64,000 nt of DNA. It comes from DATASD01 sp035276765 (GTDB taxonomy: Bacteria; Patescibacteriota; Saccharimonadia; Saccharimonadales; UBA4665). Positions 7,542-16,881 of the stretch are shown in pieces (the stretch's first letter is position 1; every line of letters begins with the position of its first letter). The notes under the pieces were generated by a model that ran no database searches, was not told where the DNA came from, and saw only the letters and a list, made by a program, of their open reading frames with translations. The translations under genes and the position numbers were made by a program. The DNA lies in contig DATELH010000002.1 of NCBI GenBank assembly GCA_035276765.1, positions 806,001-870,000 on the forward strand, written 5' to 3'.

Positions 7542-10109
7542 TCAATCCTTGCGCTGCGGTCGTGCTTTCCTGGCGTTTTTTGCTGGCAACCAGTTTTTGG
7601 GCATTAGCTTTTCTTGGACGTAGCGAGCGTATTGAATCATATCCTTGCCGTCGTTTTCTCTACCGGTCGGCAGGGCGTCGTAATTTATAATGGGAGCACC
7701 TTCACGCAAGCCGTACCGTTCCTGCAGTGTGGCGAGGCTTGCCCAAGGTATGCCTGGAAATGTGCGATTGCCGCGCACGACATCTTGGAGGCCGAGCTCG
7801 CCACGGAGCCGGATTACCAGTTCGCGCAAGGTGTTGTACTGGACGTTGAGAAGTTTGCTGGTCGCTGCAATGGTAATAAGATGCGCCGGGAACGTCAATA
7901 GGTTTTCAAGCCGTGTGATGATCTTCTCGCCATCCTCGAGAGTCCACGAACGACCCCTCGTGTTGTCGCTCCTTCGGGCTTCGGGGCCTTGTTCTTTTTC
8001 TTCGTTGGTCATATACCGGAGCGCAACTTTTTTATTGAGATGTAAGGCGGCGGCAATCTCGTCGAGTGAATACGTTTCGTCGCTCTTGGCCATGCCGCGG
8101 AGTCGCCGAATCTGGAGTCCCTCCTTGGGCGGTTGCGGCGAGTTTGTGAAGTAAGTGGCTGCCGCTGGCTCGTAATAGCGAACAAAAATCCGCTGGCCGC
8201 CGATTTCTTCCATGCGGCCTTCAAAGCGGTATCCGGCGCGCAACAGCTGATAACGGGCATGGTGTGGCGACAGGTTAACCCCCTCAAGAATAGTGTCAAG
8301 CGAAATATATGAAGGGTTAATACTGATGACGTCTTTGCGCATGCCGGTGTAAGTCTCGGCGACATTTCGGTTGTTTATGCGCTCAAGCATGGTTTGGATG
8401 TCAGTCGAAAATTGCTCCACCGGCACCGCATGCTTGCCAGGCCGCTTTCCGCTGGCATTTCTTTTTCGGCTCACGACCCCGCCCTGTCGAATTGTCCCGT
8501 CCGTCAGGAGACCCGCTAAGGTCTGGCCGTAATATTGGTGCTGGCCAAATCCAAAAGTATTGAACTGCGCCAAGATGGTGGTATCAAACCGGTCGCTTGG
8601 ACGTGTGCCGCGCCCGATTATCTGCAGCAATTTTAGGCCGGAAGTTGTTTTGCAGGCGATAACCACGAAATTGACTTCGGGAATATCGAGGCCTTCTTGC
8701 CCCATAACTGTGGTGGTGATGATGTCTATATCGCCGGTGCCGAGTTTTCGGATTGTCTTTTCGTTTTCGGGCGACGAACCGCCACCTTGGAAAGAGCCGA
8801 TGGCTTCCGCAACTGCGTACTTGCCGTCAGCCCGTTTGATTGTTTGCAAGGCTTCGGCCATCTGTTTTGCGTGCGCGGACTCGTCGCCTGGCTCGCAAAA
8901 GACAATGCCCCGGCGGCCTTCACGCAGCAGTGGCACAAGAAACTCTTTCACCGATTGCGTCACGGCTTCTTGGCGTAGTTCACGTTTGCGTTCGGGGGAG
9001 AGCTTTTTGAGTTCATCGCCAACTCCAACGTCTTCTGGGTGGACGAGGAACGAAAAAAGCTGAAGGTCGCTCAAGACGTCGCCTGTGTAGTCCAAAACTT
9101 CGCCATGGAATACCTCGTTTCTAAGGATGTGACGCACATCTTTATTGGCGTTGTAAGCTGGCGTGCCGCTAAACCCGATAACTGGCCCGCGCCAATTCTG
9201 CAATAATGCTGTGAGGAACTGTTCTTCGGTGAGGTGGTGGTCTTCGTCTATAAAAATCGCATCCACAGGCTTGCCATTAAGCGTGCCATCCCGGAAGTCA
9301 CTCACGAATTTTGGGATGGATATGACAGTTGCGTCGGCATCGTCGGTTTTTTCCATGGCATAGTAGCCCCCGAAACTGATATCGGGGGCAAGCGTGCGGA
9401 ATGTGTCTTTGCCAACCTTGCCGAGCAGCTGGCCAATGGTGGCTTGCGACGGGGCAATAATTACGAGTCGCGCCGGTGAGGTGCTGGGCGTTTCGCCGTC
9501 ATATGAGGGAAGAGGCTGTCCGATGCCAAGCGCTGCCGCCGTGCGGGCCATGACAGCCGTTTTGCCAATGCCGGTAGGGCCGGTTACGGTGGTGCCCTGA
9601 AGGTAAAACTGCTCGTCGCCGGTCCACCACTTTGGGAGTGTGACTTTTTCGGCCGGACGTTGCAGTCCGCGCACAATCCCTTGCAAATAAGGTATTTGGT
9701 GATCCCATAAGCCTTCTTGAGCATAGCCCTCCTCGAGAGACTGTTCGGCGGCGTTTATCATAGCGAGGTGCCGACTGAGCGGTGTAACGGCATCGCGATG
9801 CTTAAAGGCAATCGCGCCAATGCGCTTTGGTGTCAGCTGCCATTGCCGATTCCATAAAGGTGTGTTGAAGTACTCTCGCCCTCTGAGGGCTTGCTCCCGA
9901 TCGTCGCGGCGAGCTGTCGCTAGGACACGCAGTGTGCCAATATAAATATTGCGCCGCGCCCCCAATTCGTCGGGGTCCAGCGACTGGAAATTAGTATAGA
10001 GAGCCTCGGCCCGCAAAGGATCATAGAAAAAGTCGGTCTTTAAAAGAGCCTCAACTTCGTCAACATAGCCGGGGGTTTGTTCTGGCGCGCCTTCCACGTC
10101 AGAACTCAT
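7542..10109 (-). CDS. Superfamily 2 DEAD/DEAH-type helicase with long C-terminal extension
   Basis: 855 residues. ATP-dependent nucleic acid helicase or translocase. Walker A GPTGIGKT is at 177-184, motif II DEDH at 288-291, motif III SGTP at 314-317, motif V (GQEGLDIPE) near 470 and motif VI QIIGRGTRPS at 496-505. This resembles the restriction-helicase/RAD25-like branch. Residues 560-855 hold no known nuclease motif but contain helix-turn-helix-like stretches (SLDEIAAALHLNKKVALRYM), perhaps for DNA binding. The start has GGAG 8 nt upstream. It interrupts the sugar genes between manB and manC with close spacing on both sides; the reason is unclear. No methylase or nuclease partner is adjacent. 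Confidence 0.85.
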   Translation of the reverse strand: MSSDVEGAPEQTPGYVDEVEALLKTDFFYDPLRAEALYTNFQSLDPDELGARRNIYIGTLRVLATARRDDREQALRGREYFNTPLWNRQWQLTPKRIGAIAFKHRDAVTPLSRHLAMINAAEQSLEEGYAQEGLWDHQIPYLQGIVRGLQRPAEKVTLPKWWTGDEQFYLQGTTVTGPTGIGKTAVMARTAAALGIGQPLPSYDGETPSTSPARLVIIAPSQATIGQLLGKVGKDTFRTLAPDISFGGYYAMEKTDDADATVISIPKFVSDFRDGTLNGKPVDAIFIDEDHHLTEEQFLTALLQNWRGPVIGFSGTPAYNANKDVRHILRNEVFHGEVLDYTGDVLSDLQLFSFLVHPEDVGVGDELKKLSPERKRELRQEAVTQSVKEFLVPLLREGRRGIVFCEPGDESAHAKQMAEALQTIKRADGKYAVAEAIGSFQGGGSSPENEKTIRKLGTGDIDIITTTVMGQEGLDIPEVNFVVIACKTTSGLKLLQIIGRGTRPSDRFDTTILAQFNTFGFGQHQYYGQTLAGLLTDGTIRQGGVVSRKRNASGKRPGKHAVPVEQFSTDIQTMLERINNRNVAETYTGMRKDVISINPSYISLDTILEGVNLSPHHARYQLLRAGYRFEGRMEEIGGQRIFVRYYEPAAATYFTNSPQPPKEGLQIRRLRGMAKSDETYSLDEIAAALHLNKKVALRYMTNEEKEQGPEARRSDNTRGRSWTLEDGEKIITRLENLLTFPAHLITIAATSKLLNVQYNTLRELVIRLRGELGLQDVVRGNRTFPGIPWASLATLQERYGLREGAPIINYDALPTGRENDGKDMIQYARYVQEKLMPKNWLPAKNARKARPQRKD

Positions 10110-10136
10110 AGTACCAACTCCGTAGACAATTAAAAA

Positions 10137-11222
10137 CTATAAGAATTTTTTGTCGCCGTGTTTCTGCGCGATTTCCGCTTGGATGTCTTTGATCTTCTCG
10201 ATCTTGTTTTTTGGGATGATGAGCAAGACATCATCGGTATCGACAATAATGAGGTCTTCGACGGCGGCTACGGCGACCAGCTTGTCTTTGTAATTGGATT
10301 TTACGAGTGAGCCGGATACGTCTACCGTAACCACGTTGCCATCAAGGTTGTTCTCGCGACCGGCGGCCGAAAACTCGTACACCGAACCCCATGTGCCAAC
10401 ATCCGTCCACTTATAAGGCAGCAAAATGGCCATGGCTTTGCCGCTGCTCATGACGTGCTGCGTCACTTCTTCGGTGGAGCCTTTTTCCATGGTGGCGTAA
10501 ATTTTTTCAACAGCTTCGTTTTCGCCCGGCTTGTCGAGGACATCTTTGATTTTCATGAGTGCTTCGTACCAGTCGGGCCGGTACTGCTTGTAGGCGTCGA
10601 GCATGAGGCCGGGATACCAACAAGTGTGGTTACAGTGCGCAACCACGTGGAAATTTTCGATCAGCTCTTTTGTTTCGCGCAGTGACTTGCGCCGGAACAA
10701 GAATTTTTCGATTTCAAACGCTTCTTGGCCGCCGTTCGCTACATTGCCTCCCAGTTGCAGGTAGTCGGCACCCATGTTCGGCTCAGTTGCCTTAATGCCG
10801 CCGGTGATGAACTGTTTGTGTTCGACCACGAGCTTTTCGGCATCACGGATCATCTTTAGGAACGCTTTGCCCGGCTCGCGGATACAGTCGGCCTGCACCA
10901 AAAAAAACGGCTCGTCGGGGTGCAACAGGCTGAGACGCAAAAAAGCAAAACCCTCGCCGGGACCGCGGTCTTTGGCGATGTCCGGCTCAACAATATAATT
11001 GCGCAAAGGTATCTGCGGCGACTGCTCGGATATATATTTAATGAACTTGCGTTTGGTGGAAATGAAAATGTCTTCGGCGCTGAACTCCTGGAGGAGCGTT
11101 TCGATGGTCTGCTGATACGAACTGGTATCGCCGATGATCGGCTGGAATTGTTTTGGCTTGTCGTTCCTTGAGTATGGCCACAGTTTAGTGCCCTGGCCTC
11201 CGGCAGTAACAAGTATTTTCAT
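10137..11222 (-). CDS. manC: Mannose-1-phosphate guanylyltransferase
   Basis: 361 residues. It makes GDP-mannose from GTP and mannose 1-phosphate. The pyrophosphorylase signature GGQGTKLWPYSR is at residues 8-19, followed by DKPKQFQPIIG. RKFIKYISEQ, FLVQADC and PYKWTDVGTW are typical of the ManC/GMP family, and the C-terminus (IVDTDDVLLIIPKNK) is the usual NTP-transferase tail. There is no C-terminal phosphomannose isomerase domain. A TATACT -10 element (11229-11234) ends 6 nt before the ATG. The GGAGGA in between is too close to act as a Shine-Dalgarno sequence, so a leaderless transcript is likely. Confidence 0.93.
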   Translation of the reverse strand: MKILVTAGGQGTKLWPYSRNDKPKQFQPIIGDTSSYQQTIETLLQEFSAEDIFISTKRKFIKYISEQSPQIPLRNYIVEPDIAKDRGPGEGFAFLRLSLLHPDEPFFLVQADCIREPGKAFLKMIRDAEKLVVEHKQFITGGIKATEPNMGADYLQLGGNVANGGQEAFEIEKFLFRRKSLRETKELIENFHVVAHCNHTCWYPGLMLDAYKQYRPDWYEALMKIKDVLDKPGENEAVEKIYATMEKGSTEEVTQHVMSSGKAMAILLPYKWTDVGTWGSVYEFSAAGRENNLDGNVVTVDVSGSLVKSNYKDKLVAVAAVEDLIIVDTDDVLLIIPKNKIEKIKDIQAEIAQKHGDKKFL

Positions 11223-11248
11223 TCCTCCAGTATAACAGTGCGGTGCAA

Positions 11249-11770
11249 CTAGCAGGCAAACTTGCTCACGGTGATTTGTGCAGCCTGGCCTGGTTCGCCA
11301 CCTTTGTACAAGTTTTGGAAGTTGAACTTCGCCGAGTTCGCTGGGTCGCTTTCCGGAGCGAACTGGCCGAGCGCGTGTTGTAAAGCCTGTGCCTCGCTAA
11401 TCAGGCCAAAGTTTTCATCGTTTTTCGTTGGGTCAGGATTGGTGAAGGTGGTGACATCGACCATCTTCAAACCCGGCATGCGGAGTTCGTTTACGAGCCC
11501 GGGTTGCTGTTCGGCGATCAGTTCCGGTTTTTCCTGGTCTTTTACCAGCCAGTCCAGGGCAGCCTTGGTAAGGATGATGTCTCCGAGCCGCAATGTCGTT
11601 ATCCTATCAAGGCAAGCTTGGTAGCCTTCTTGCGTGCCTTGCTCGACACCCTGTTTGAGACCTTGGTCGTGACTCAATCTCAGCCCAGTTTCTTTACCAA
11701 AAACAAAAGCGCCCGCAATACTTGCGGTTGCAACACTAGCAGCAAGAATATTTTTTGAACGTTGTTGCAT
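11249..11770 (-). CDS. Conserved-looking signal-anchored protein of unknown function
   Basis: 173 residues. The N-terminus NILAASVATASIAGAFVFG is a signal peptide or anchor. The remainder is soluble and mostly helical, with a repeated G-x-x-x-G-rich stretch (GLKQGVEQGTQEGYQ) after the anchor and a C-terminal Cys. GAGGAG lies 5 nt before the ATG. It stands between manC and the GT4 gene in the polysaccharide block. I do not recognise a family. Confidence 0.7.
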   Translation of the reverse strand: MQQRSKNILAASVATASIAGAFVFGKETGLRLSHDQGLKQGVEQGTQEGYQACLDRITTLRLGDIILTKAALDWLVKDQEKPELIAEQQPGLVNELRMPGLKMVDVTTFTNPDPTKNDENFGLISEAQALQHALGQFAPESDPANSAKFNFQNLYKGGEPGQAAQITVSKFAC

Positions 11771-11811
11771 GAAGACTCCTCGAAAAGCTACGATTAAGTC
11801 ACTATTCTAAC

Positions 11812-11847
11812 ATCAAGTTGACCGTGCAGCAACTTATGTTAGGAATT
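11812..11847. other. Long imperfect hairpin overlapping the end of the GT4 gene
   Basis: CTAACAT-c-AAGTTG at the left pairs with CAACTT-ATGTTAG at the right, giving 13 paired positions, one bulge and a 9-nt loop. It covers the stop codon of the glycosyltransferase at 11839. No T-run follows on either strand, so it is more likely an RNA-processing or 3'-protecting structure, or a protein site, than a terminator. Confidence 0.5.
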
Positions 11848-12984
11848 TTGCTTTTTGGCCAGCACGCGCGTGATGAGCACTTGTATTTTTTTGCGGAAGG
11901 TTTCGGGCGAAAATTGCTGGGCGAAAGCTTGGATCTCCTCGTGATTGTAGCTTTTGGGCTTGCATTTTTGCAGCGCTTCCACCAGGCTTTCGACAGTTTG
12001 TTTCTCGTAAAATTCGCCGGTTTTGCCGGGGATGACGTAATCGAGTGCGCCGCCGGCTTTGTAGGCGATAACGGGCGTGCCTGCCGCCAAGGCTTCAACC
12101 GGCGAAATGCCAAAATCGTCAAAACTCGCAAACAAAAAAGCTTCGGCGCCCGCCAGAAATGTGGGCATAGCCTGGTCGCTTACCCGGTTGCCAGTGGCTT
12201 TGTTAAAGAATTGCACGGTTGGTCCGGCGAGTTTTTGCAAGCGTTCGTAATCCGGCCCGTCGCCAATAATTTTGAGTGGCACGCCAAGCTCTGTGCAAGC
12301 CTGCACGATGATGTCCATGCGCTTTGCCGGCGCCAATCGTCCCATGGCGACAAAACCTTCGCGCGTGCCTTGGAATCCGTCTTTGAACCGCGCTATGTCG
12401 ACCGGTGGGTGTATGACCTCGGCATCACGACCATAATATTTTTTGATGTCGTTTTTAATGTGGTTAGAGTTGGCGATGTAGTAGTCGGGCCGCTTGCTGG
12501 CGCGGAGGTCCCATTTGCGCAAAGGGCCCACCAACAGCTGCAAACCAAACCGGGCGAGCGGATCCAAAATGCCAAACCCTGGCTGGGCCAAATATTGGTC
12601 ATAGTGCCGCCAGTAGTAGTGTGTGGGCGTGTGGCAATAACAGATGTGCATGGTGTTTTTGCCGGTGCGCACGCCAAAAGCTTCGCCGTTGCCGGAGCTG
12701 CTGATTACCAAATCGTAATCGGAAAAATCCAAATGTGTGAACCACCAAATGCGTCCGAGTGCCATAAACTTGCGCAGCCGGCCAAAATGTTGCAGCCAGC
12801 CAGTCACTACTTTGCCGTCGAGCCGCTGGCGCCACTCCGGCGTGCAGTACGAGGTGTAAATCGGCGCCTCCGGAAACATGCGGTGTAGCTCGTACACGAC
12901 GCGTTCGGCGCCGCCGCCCACTAGCCAATCGTGCACAATGGCCACCTTCAAGTCTTTGCCGGCTGGCCTGCTGCCTTCAGGCAT
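11839..12984 (-). CDS. GT4-family glycosyltransferase
   Basis: 381 residues. A retaining glycosyltransferase of the GT-B fold, probably adding a GDP- or dTDP-activated sugar (mannose or rhamnose, both made here) to a lipid-linked glycan. VAIVHDWLVGGGAERVVYEL at the N-terminus is the acceptor-domain glycine loop; FVAMGRLAPAKRMDIIVQAC starts the donor domain; GAEAFLFASFDDFGISPVEA holds the ExnE-type motif (E of SPVEALAAGTPVIAYKAGG). Its ATG overlaps the stop of the priming transferase upstream (ATGA), so the pair is coupled. Confidence 0.92.
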   Translation of the reverse strand: MPEGSRPAGKDLKVAIVHDWLVGGGAERVVYELHRMFPEAPIYTSYCTPEWRQRLDGKVVTGWLQHFGRLRKFMALGRIWWFTHLDFSDYDLVISSSGNGEAFGVRTGKNTMHICYCHTPTHYYWRHYDQYLAQPGFGILDPLARFGLQLLVGPLRKWDLRASKRPDYYIANSNHIKNDIKKYYGRDAEVIHPPVDIARFKDGFQGTREGFVAMGRLAPAKRMDIIVQACTELGVPLKIIGDGPDYERLQKLAGPTVQFFNKATGNRVSDQAMPTFLAGAEAFLFASFDDFGISPVEALAAGTPVIAYKAGGALDYVIPGKTGEFYEKQTVESLVEALQKCKPKSYNHEEIQAFAQQFSPETFRKKIQVLITRVLAKKQNS

Positions 12985-14432
12985 CAGTACCGCGCCCCGC
13001 GCCGCATAAGCCGTTCAAAAACCACGCGGACCGTTTTAGCCAAAACAACCACGTCGAGCCAAAAACTCCAGTTTTGCACATAGTACAAGTCGAGCTTGCG
13101 CCGTTCCTCAAAGCTAATTCCTGGCCGCCCGGAAACAAGCGCAAGACCGGTGAGTCCGGACTTGACGCTCAAAATGAGGTTCTTTTTAGAGAATTGCTCC
13201 AGTTCAAAAACGTCCAGCGCACGCGGCCCGACCAAGCTGATTTCGCCATGGACAACGTTAAATAACTGCGGTAGTTCGTCGAACGAAGTGGCGCGCAGAA
13301 AACGGCCAACAGTGCTGACGCGCGGGTCGTTCTCGAGCTGGTCGCCGTTTGCGCGGTATTGTTTGCCGAGCTCGGGCTTGCCCATTTTGGCGAAGCCTTC
13401 CTCGGGCGTCAGGCCGTTGTAGGCTTGCTTCATGGTACGAAATTTGAGGATGCGGATGGTGTTCCCGAACCGCGTAAGGCGTTTGGCGCGGTAAAAGACC
13501 GGGCCTCCCGGGTCGCTGGCCTTGATGGCAATGGCAATCAGCAACCACAGTGGTGAGCTGAGGATAAGCAAAATGCCACCGAACAGAATGTCGGTCAGGC
13601 GCTTCACAATGCGTCCCCACCCGAACAGCGCGGTGTGATGTACGTTTATGACTGGCACGCTGGAACGGAATAATTCAACGTCAATGTTGCCCACAAACAG
13701 CTCGGAATTGCCCGGCACAAAACGGTAATTAATGTGGTGCTCTTGGGCGTAGGTGAGGATTTCGGCGTTGCGCGATTCGTCGGCATAGAGTTCGGTTTGG
13801 ATGATACCGTGCAAATCGGCCGGCGTGCTCTGCAAAAACTCGCGGAAATTGGCGTAGGTAAGGACCGCATGCTCGCCCACTTGGCGCTTGCCGCCAATCA
13901 CGGCCAGTACTTTGTAACCGGAGTGGCGGCTGTTGGCCAGTGAGTCAAGCAGCTCGCGCGTCATTGAGGTGTTGCCAACGAGCACAACCTTGGTTAGCCC
14001 GATATTGTAGCTAAACAAACTGGTGCGCACAAACCGCGCAATATTACGGAACAATACCAAAAAGACAAAGCCGAGGCCAAAGCCGTAAATAGGTACGAGT
14101 TTTGCCGGGAAAATCGGTTTCACTGAAAGGAAACTCCAAAAAATAATGAACAACATGCCGATGAACGAGCCGATCAGCAAGCGGCCGACTTCACTAAAAC
14201 GGCGCTCATAAATGTTGCTGTTGTACAAGCCCAGCAAGGCAAAAATGAGGATCCAAAACGGCAACAGCGCCAGAAAGGCCAGCAGGTACGAGTGACTGTC
14301 CACTGGATTGGCGATCGTTTCGTGGCTAATAGTGACGCGCAAAATATAGGCGGCCACAAAGGCGGCCACCAGGGCTAAAAAATCCCCCACAATCAGGCAG
14401 GCATTGTAAGTAAGTGAGGCATTGTTCTTCAT
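12984..14432 (-). CDS. Polyprenyl-phosphate sugar-phosphotransferase (WcaJ/WbaP-like priming enzyme)
   Basis: 482 residues from the ATG at 14432; a longer frame runs into the divergent promoter region and is unlikely. It transfers a sugar 1-phosphate to undecaprenyl phosphate, the first membrane step of polysaccharide assembly. Four N-terminal membrane helices (about residues 8-130) precede a Rossmann-like CoA-binding-type region with VVLVGNTSMTRELLDSL, then one helix (ILFGGILLILSSPLWLLIAI), then the catalytic domain with LKFRTM, the DELPQLFNVVHGEISLVGPR block and the conserved Y/W-rich C-terminus. Divergent to the Wzy-like gene. Confidence 0.94.
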   Translation of the reverse strand: MKNNASLTYNACLIVGDFLALVAAFVAAYILRVTISHETIANPVDSHSYLLAFLALLPFWILIFALLGLYNSNIYERRFSEVGRLLIGSFIGMLFIIFWSFLSVKPIFPAKLVPIYGFGLGFVFLVLFRNIARFVRTSLFSYNIGLTKVVLVGNTSMTRELLDSLANSRHSGYKVLAVIGGKRQVGEHAVLTYANFREFLQSTPADLHGIIQTELYADESRNAEILTYAQEHHINYRFVPGNSELFVGNIDVELFRSSVPVINVHHTALFGWGRIVKRLTDILFGGILLILSSPLWLLIAIAIKASDPGGPVFYRAKRLTRFGNTIRILKFRTMKQAYNGLTPEEGFAKMGKPELGKQYRANGDQLENDPRVSTVGRFLRATSFDELPQLFNVVHGEISLVGPRALDVFELEQFSKKNLILSVKSGLTGLALVSGRPGISFEERRKLDLYYVQNWSFWLDVVVLAKTVRVVFERLMRRGARY

Positions 14433-14470
14433 ATATTTACAAATATACGCTGCGTGGACCGCGCAGCACG

Positions 14471-14488
14471 CTATACTGTAGGTATAGT
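14471..14488. promoter_or_regulatory. Divergent promoter with CTATAC-N5-GTATAG dyad
   Basis: Between the divergent genes at 14432 (minus) and 14504 (plus) lies a perfect 6-bp inverted repeat, CTATAC-TGTAG-GTATAG. It contains overlapping -10-like hexamers on both strands: TATACT and TATAGT on the plus strand and their mirror on the minus strand. The dyad may be two back-to-back -10 elements or an operator for co-control of both polysaccharide arms. Confidence 0.5.
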
Positions 14489-14503
14489 AGCATTGTAACA
14501 CTT

Positions 14504-15832
14504 ATGAACACAGCTATTTTCAAAAAAATGTCTCTATGGATGGCCGGACTCGTGGTGCTTTTATGCGTGGCCGCGCCATTCCATGCTTTTTTGACGGTGT
14601 GGGCGGGGAGCGTGTTTGGACATTACACTGCCTGGCGGTTGTGGGCTGAGGCGCTGCTGTTCGTGTTGTTTGTGGTCGCTTTGGCGAAGCTGGCCCGCGA
14701 CCAAGCGCTCTGCGTAGTCATCAGGCGTAGTCCGCTCACCTGGTGTATTGCCGGCTATGTGATTTTGCATTTGCTTGTGGGTGCATGGGCCCTTGCCACG
14801 CACCGCGTTACAAAAACAGCGTTGGCCGACGGACTCATCCTGAACTTGCGCTTGCCACTGTTTTTGTTTGTGGCGCAGGTGTTTACGGCGCGCCAGCGAT
14901 GGTTGCAGGCGCATTGGCGTAAAGTGGTGCTGGTGCCGGCAGCGGTTGTTGTGGGTTTTGCTCTGTTGCAGATTTTTGTATTGCCGGTGGACTTTTTGCG
15001 GCACTTTGGTTACGGCCCGCACACGATTGCGTCATACGAAACAGTTGATCAAAAGCTGGCGTACGTTCGGGCGCAGTCCAGCTTGCGGGGGGCGAACCCG
15101 CTGGGGGCGTACCTGGTGGTTGTGCTGACGGCTATCGCTGGCGTAGGTTTTGCCTGGCGTAAACTCTGGGCCAAGGCACTGTTTGGTATAGATTTTGTAC
15201 TGGGTCTGGTTGTGCTTGCCTACACTTATTCACGCAGTGCGTACATTGGCGCCGTGGTGGCGCTGGCGGCATTTACGTGGTGGTCAATCACAAGTACGCG
15301 GCTCAAACGCGCGGCGATGGTTGCGGCAGCGGCCGTGCTCATTGTGGGTGCTGGTACATTCGCGGCGCTGCGCCACAACAGCCGGTTCGAGAACACGTTC
15401 TTCCACACCGACGAGCACTCCACTTCGGCGCAGAGCTCGAACGCTGCTCGGAGCACAGCGCTGCAAAATGGCGTGCGCGACGTAGTGCATCACCCTTTCG
15501 GCGCAGGGCCGGGCAGCGCGGGACCGGCTTCGGCGCACAACAACCACCCGACGCGCATCGCCGAAAACTATTTTTTGCAGATTGGCCAAGAGGTGGGCTG
15601 GCTTGGCCTGGGGTTGGTCGTGGCGATTATGGGTTTGGCAGCAGCAGGATTATGGCAGCGCAAGCGCGATCCGCTGGCCCGCGTCCTGCTGGCAAGCCTG
15701 GTGGGGCTCACCCTCGTCAATCTGTTGTCGCACGCCTGGACCGATGACACGTTGGCGATTGTGTGGTGGACGCTCGCGGGCGCAGCACTCGCGCCGGACC
15801 TTTCATCTAAATCTAAGCCTGCACGATCGTAA
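14504..15832 (+). CDS. O-antigen ligase/polymerase-like membrane protein (Wzy_C type)
   Basis: 442 residues from the ATG at 14504. About ten to twelve membrane helices with the characteristic large loop: YTYSRSAYIGAVVALAAF before it, then HPFGAGPGSAGPASAHNNH with the conserved H/R-rich region, followed by ENYFLQIGQEVGWLGLGL. This layout (R-x-x-H-x-x-N-H, then NxYLQ) defines the Wzy_C family, which polymerises or transfers lipid-linked glycans outside the membrane. In an organism without outer-membrane genes in view it more likely polymerises a capsule or wall glycan. GtrA follows with a stop-start overlap. Confidence 0.9.
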   Translation: MNTAIFKKMSLWMAGLVVLLCVAAPFHAFLTVWAGSVFGHYTAWRLWAEALLFVLFVVALAKLARDQALCVVIRRSPLTWCIAGYVILHLLVGAWALATHRVTKTALADGLILNLRLPLFLFVAQVFTARQRWLQAHWRKVVLVPAAVVVGFALLQIFVLPVDFLRHFGYGPHTIASYETVDQKLAYVRAQSSLRGANPLGAYLVVVLTAIAGVGFAWRKLWAKALFGIDFVLGLVVLAYTYSRSAYIGAVVALAAFTWWSITSTRLKRAAMVAAAAVLIVGAGTFAALRHNSRFENTFFHTDEHSTSAQSSNAARSTALQNGVRDVVHHPFGAGPGSAGPASAHNNHPTRIAENYFLQIGQEVGWLGLGLVVAIMGLAAAGLWQRKRDPLARVLLASLVGLTLVNLLSHAWTDDTLAIVWWTLAGAALAPDLSSKSKPARS

Positions 15833-16260
15833 TGCGGCACCTCAAACACACCTACCTCGTTCAGTTCGGCGAGTATATGGTTGGCGGCGGGCTGTATTTT
15901 TGGTCGGGCTATGGCATTTTTGCATTGTGCTACAGCGGACTGCACTGGAACTGGCTGCCGGCCAAAATCGCTGCCGACGCGGTTGGTTGGACGCTCAACT
16001 ATCTCGTGCAGCGCTATTGGGCGTTCGCCAAACAGGGCAAAAAGCTCAGCGAAATCGAGCACATCCTGCGCTATCTCACCATCGAGAGTGTTGGCTTTGT
16101 GCTGGATTATTTTTTGATTGCCGGCCTGCGGCACTTCGGCATCACGCCGTACATCGGCTTCTTTATTTCTGCAGGCTTCTTTACAGTGTGGAGTTATCTG
16201 TGGTATCGATTTTGGGTGTTCCCCGAGGAATCGTCTAAGACAAGCGGCCACGCCACCTAG
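15832..16260 (+). CDS. GtrA-family membrane protein
   Basis: 142 residues, four membrane helices, typical GtrA length. YMVGGGLYFWSGYGIFALCY, ADAVGWTLNYLVQRYWAFA and FFTVWSYLWYRFWVFPE carry the family's conserved N-Y/F-x2-x-R-x-W-x-F motifs. GtrA proteins are thought to flip or assist transfer of polyprenyl-phosphate sugars. The ATG overlaps the preceding stop (TAATG), so it is translationally coupled to the Wzy-like gene and belongs to the same glycan pathway. Confidence 0.9.
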   Translation: MRHLKHTYLVQFGEYMVGGGLYFWSGYGIFALCYSGLHWNWLPAKIAADAVGWTLNYLVQRYWAFAKQGKKLSEIEHILRYLTIESVGFVLDYFLIAGLRHFGITPYIGFFISAGFFTVWSYLWYRFWVFPEESSKTSGHAT

Positions 16261-16278
16261 AGCACAAGCTAGGTACCG

Positions 16279-16881
16279 TTATAGAAATTTGGCTGGCAGT
16301 TCGCCGGATTGTTCGCGGTGGAAGGCGTAACGCGCCTCGAAGGCCTTACGGGCCTCGGGTAAAACGATTTTGTAATTCCAGTCCTGGTCGATTTTTTTAC
16401 GATTCAGGGCCATGAGTTCTTCGTACGTTTTATTAGTAAATGTTTTGTCGGTAGCTTCGTGCCAAAAGATTGTTAAAAACGGCCCAACCATGTGCGAGCA
16501 GCCATCGGCGGACGAGACAATTTGGACTTCAATGGGCGCTTTCCGTAAATCGAGCTCAAGTTTTTTGTCGAGCATTGCTATGTAGGTGATGGCTCTGTCG
16601 ACGAAAGCCGCGGGAAAGCCGAGTTCTGCTAACTTCTTTTTACCGGCAGTGAGTGTGGTCGTGTATTGTGTGTCAAAGTCTAGGATTTTTCCGTAGTCGT
16701 GCAACCACACCATGGTCGCAACTAGATCGCGGTCGGCCTCGGAGTGTAGTGCGAGGATTTCATTGGCAATGCTTTCAACAATCTGAAGATGCCAACGCAC
16801 AAACCATTTGTGGTGTACAAACCTGGGATTGCCGGCCACTTCACGAACATGTTGCTTAAAAGCGGCTAGGTTTTCTTGCAT
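16279..16881 (-). CDS. HD-domain phosphohydrolase
   Basis: 200 residues from the ATG at 16881. HHKWFVRWHLQIVESIA supplies the first His and MVWLHDYGKILDFD the HD doublet plus conserved G-K. SADGCSHMVGPF near residue 140 gives a further Asp, as in HD metal-dependent phosphohydrolases acting on nucleotides or phosphoesters. The start is supported by TACAAT placed exactly 6 nt before the ATG on the minus strand. It is divergent from the LexA-like gene, whose own -10 has the same geometry. Substrate unknown. Confidence 0.85.
   Translation of the reverse strand: MQENLAAFKQHVREVAGNPRFVHHKWFVRWHLQIVESIANEILALHSEADRDLVATMVWLHDYGKILDFDTQYTTTLTAGKKKLAELGFPAAFVDRAITYIAMLDKKLELDLRKAPIEVQIVSSADGCSHMVGPFLTIFWHEATDKTFTNKTYEELMALNRKKIDQDWNYKIVLPEARKAFEARYAFHREQSGELPAKFL

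Noticed and set aside
11818..12888. 356-codon open frame on the plus strand opposite the GT4 gene
   Set aside because: No family features and fully inside a well-supported glycosyltransferase on the other strand.
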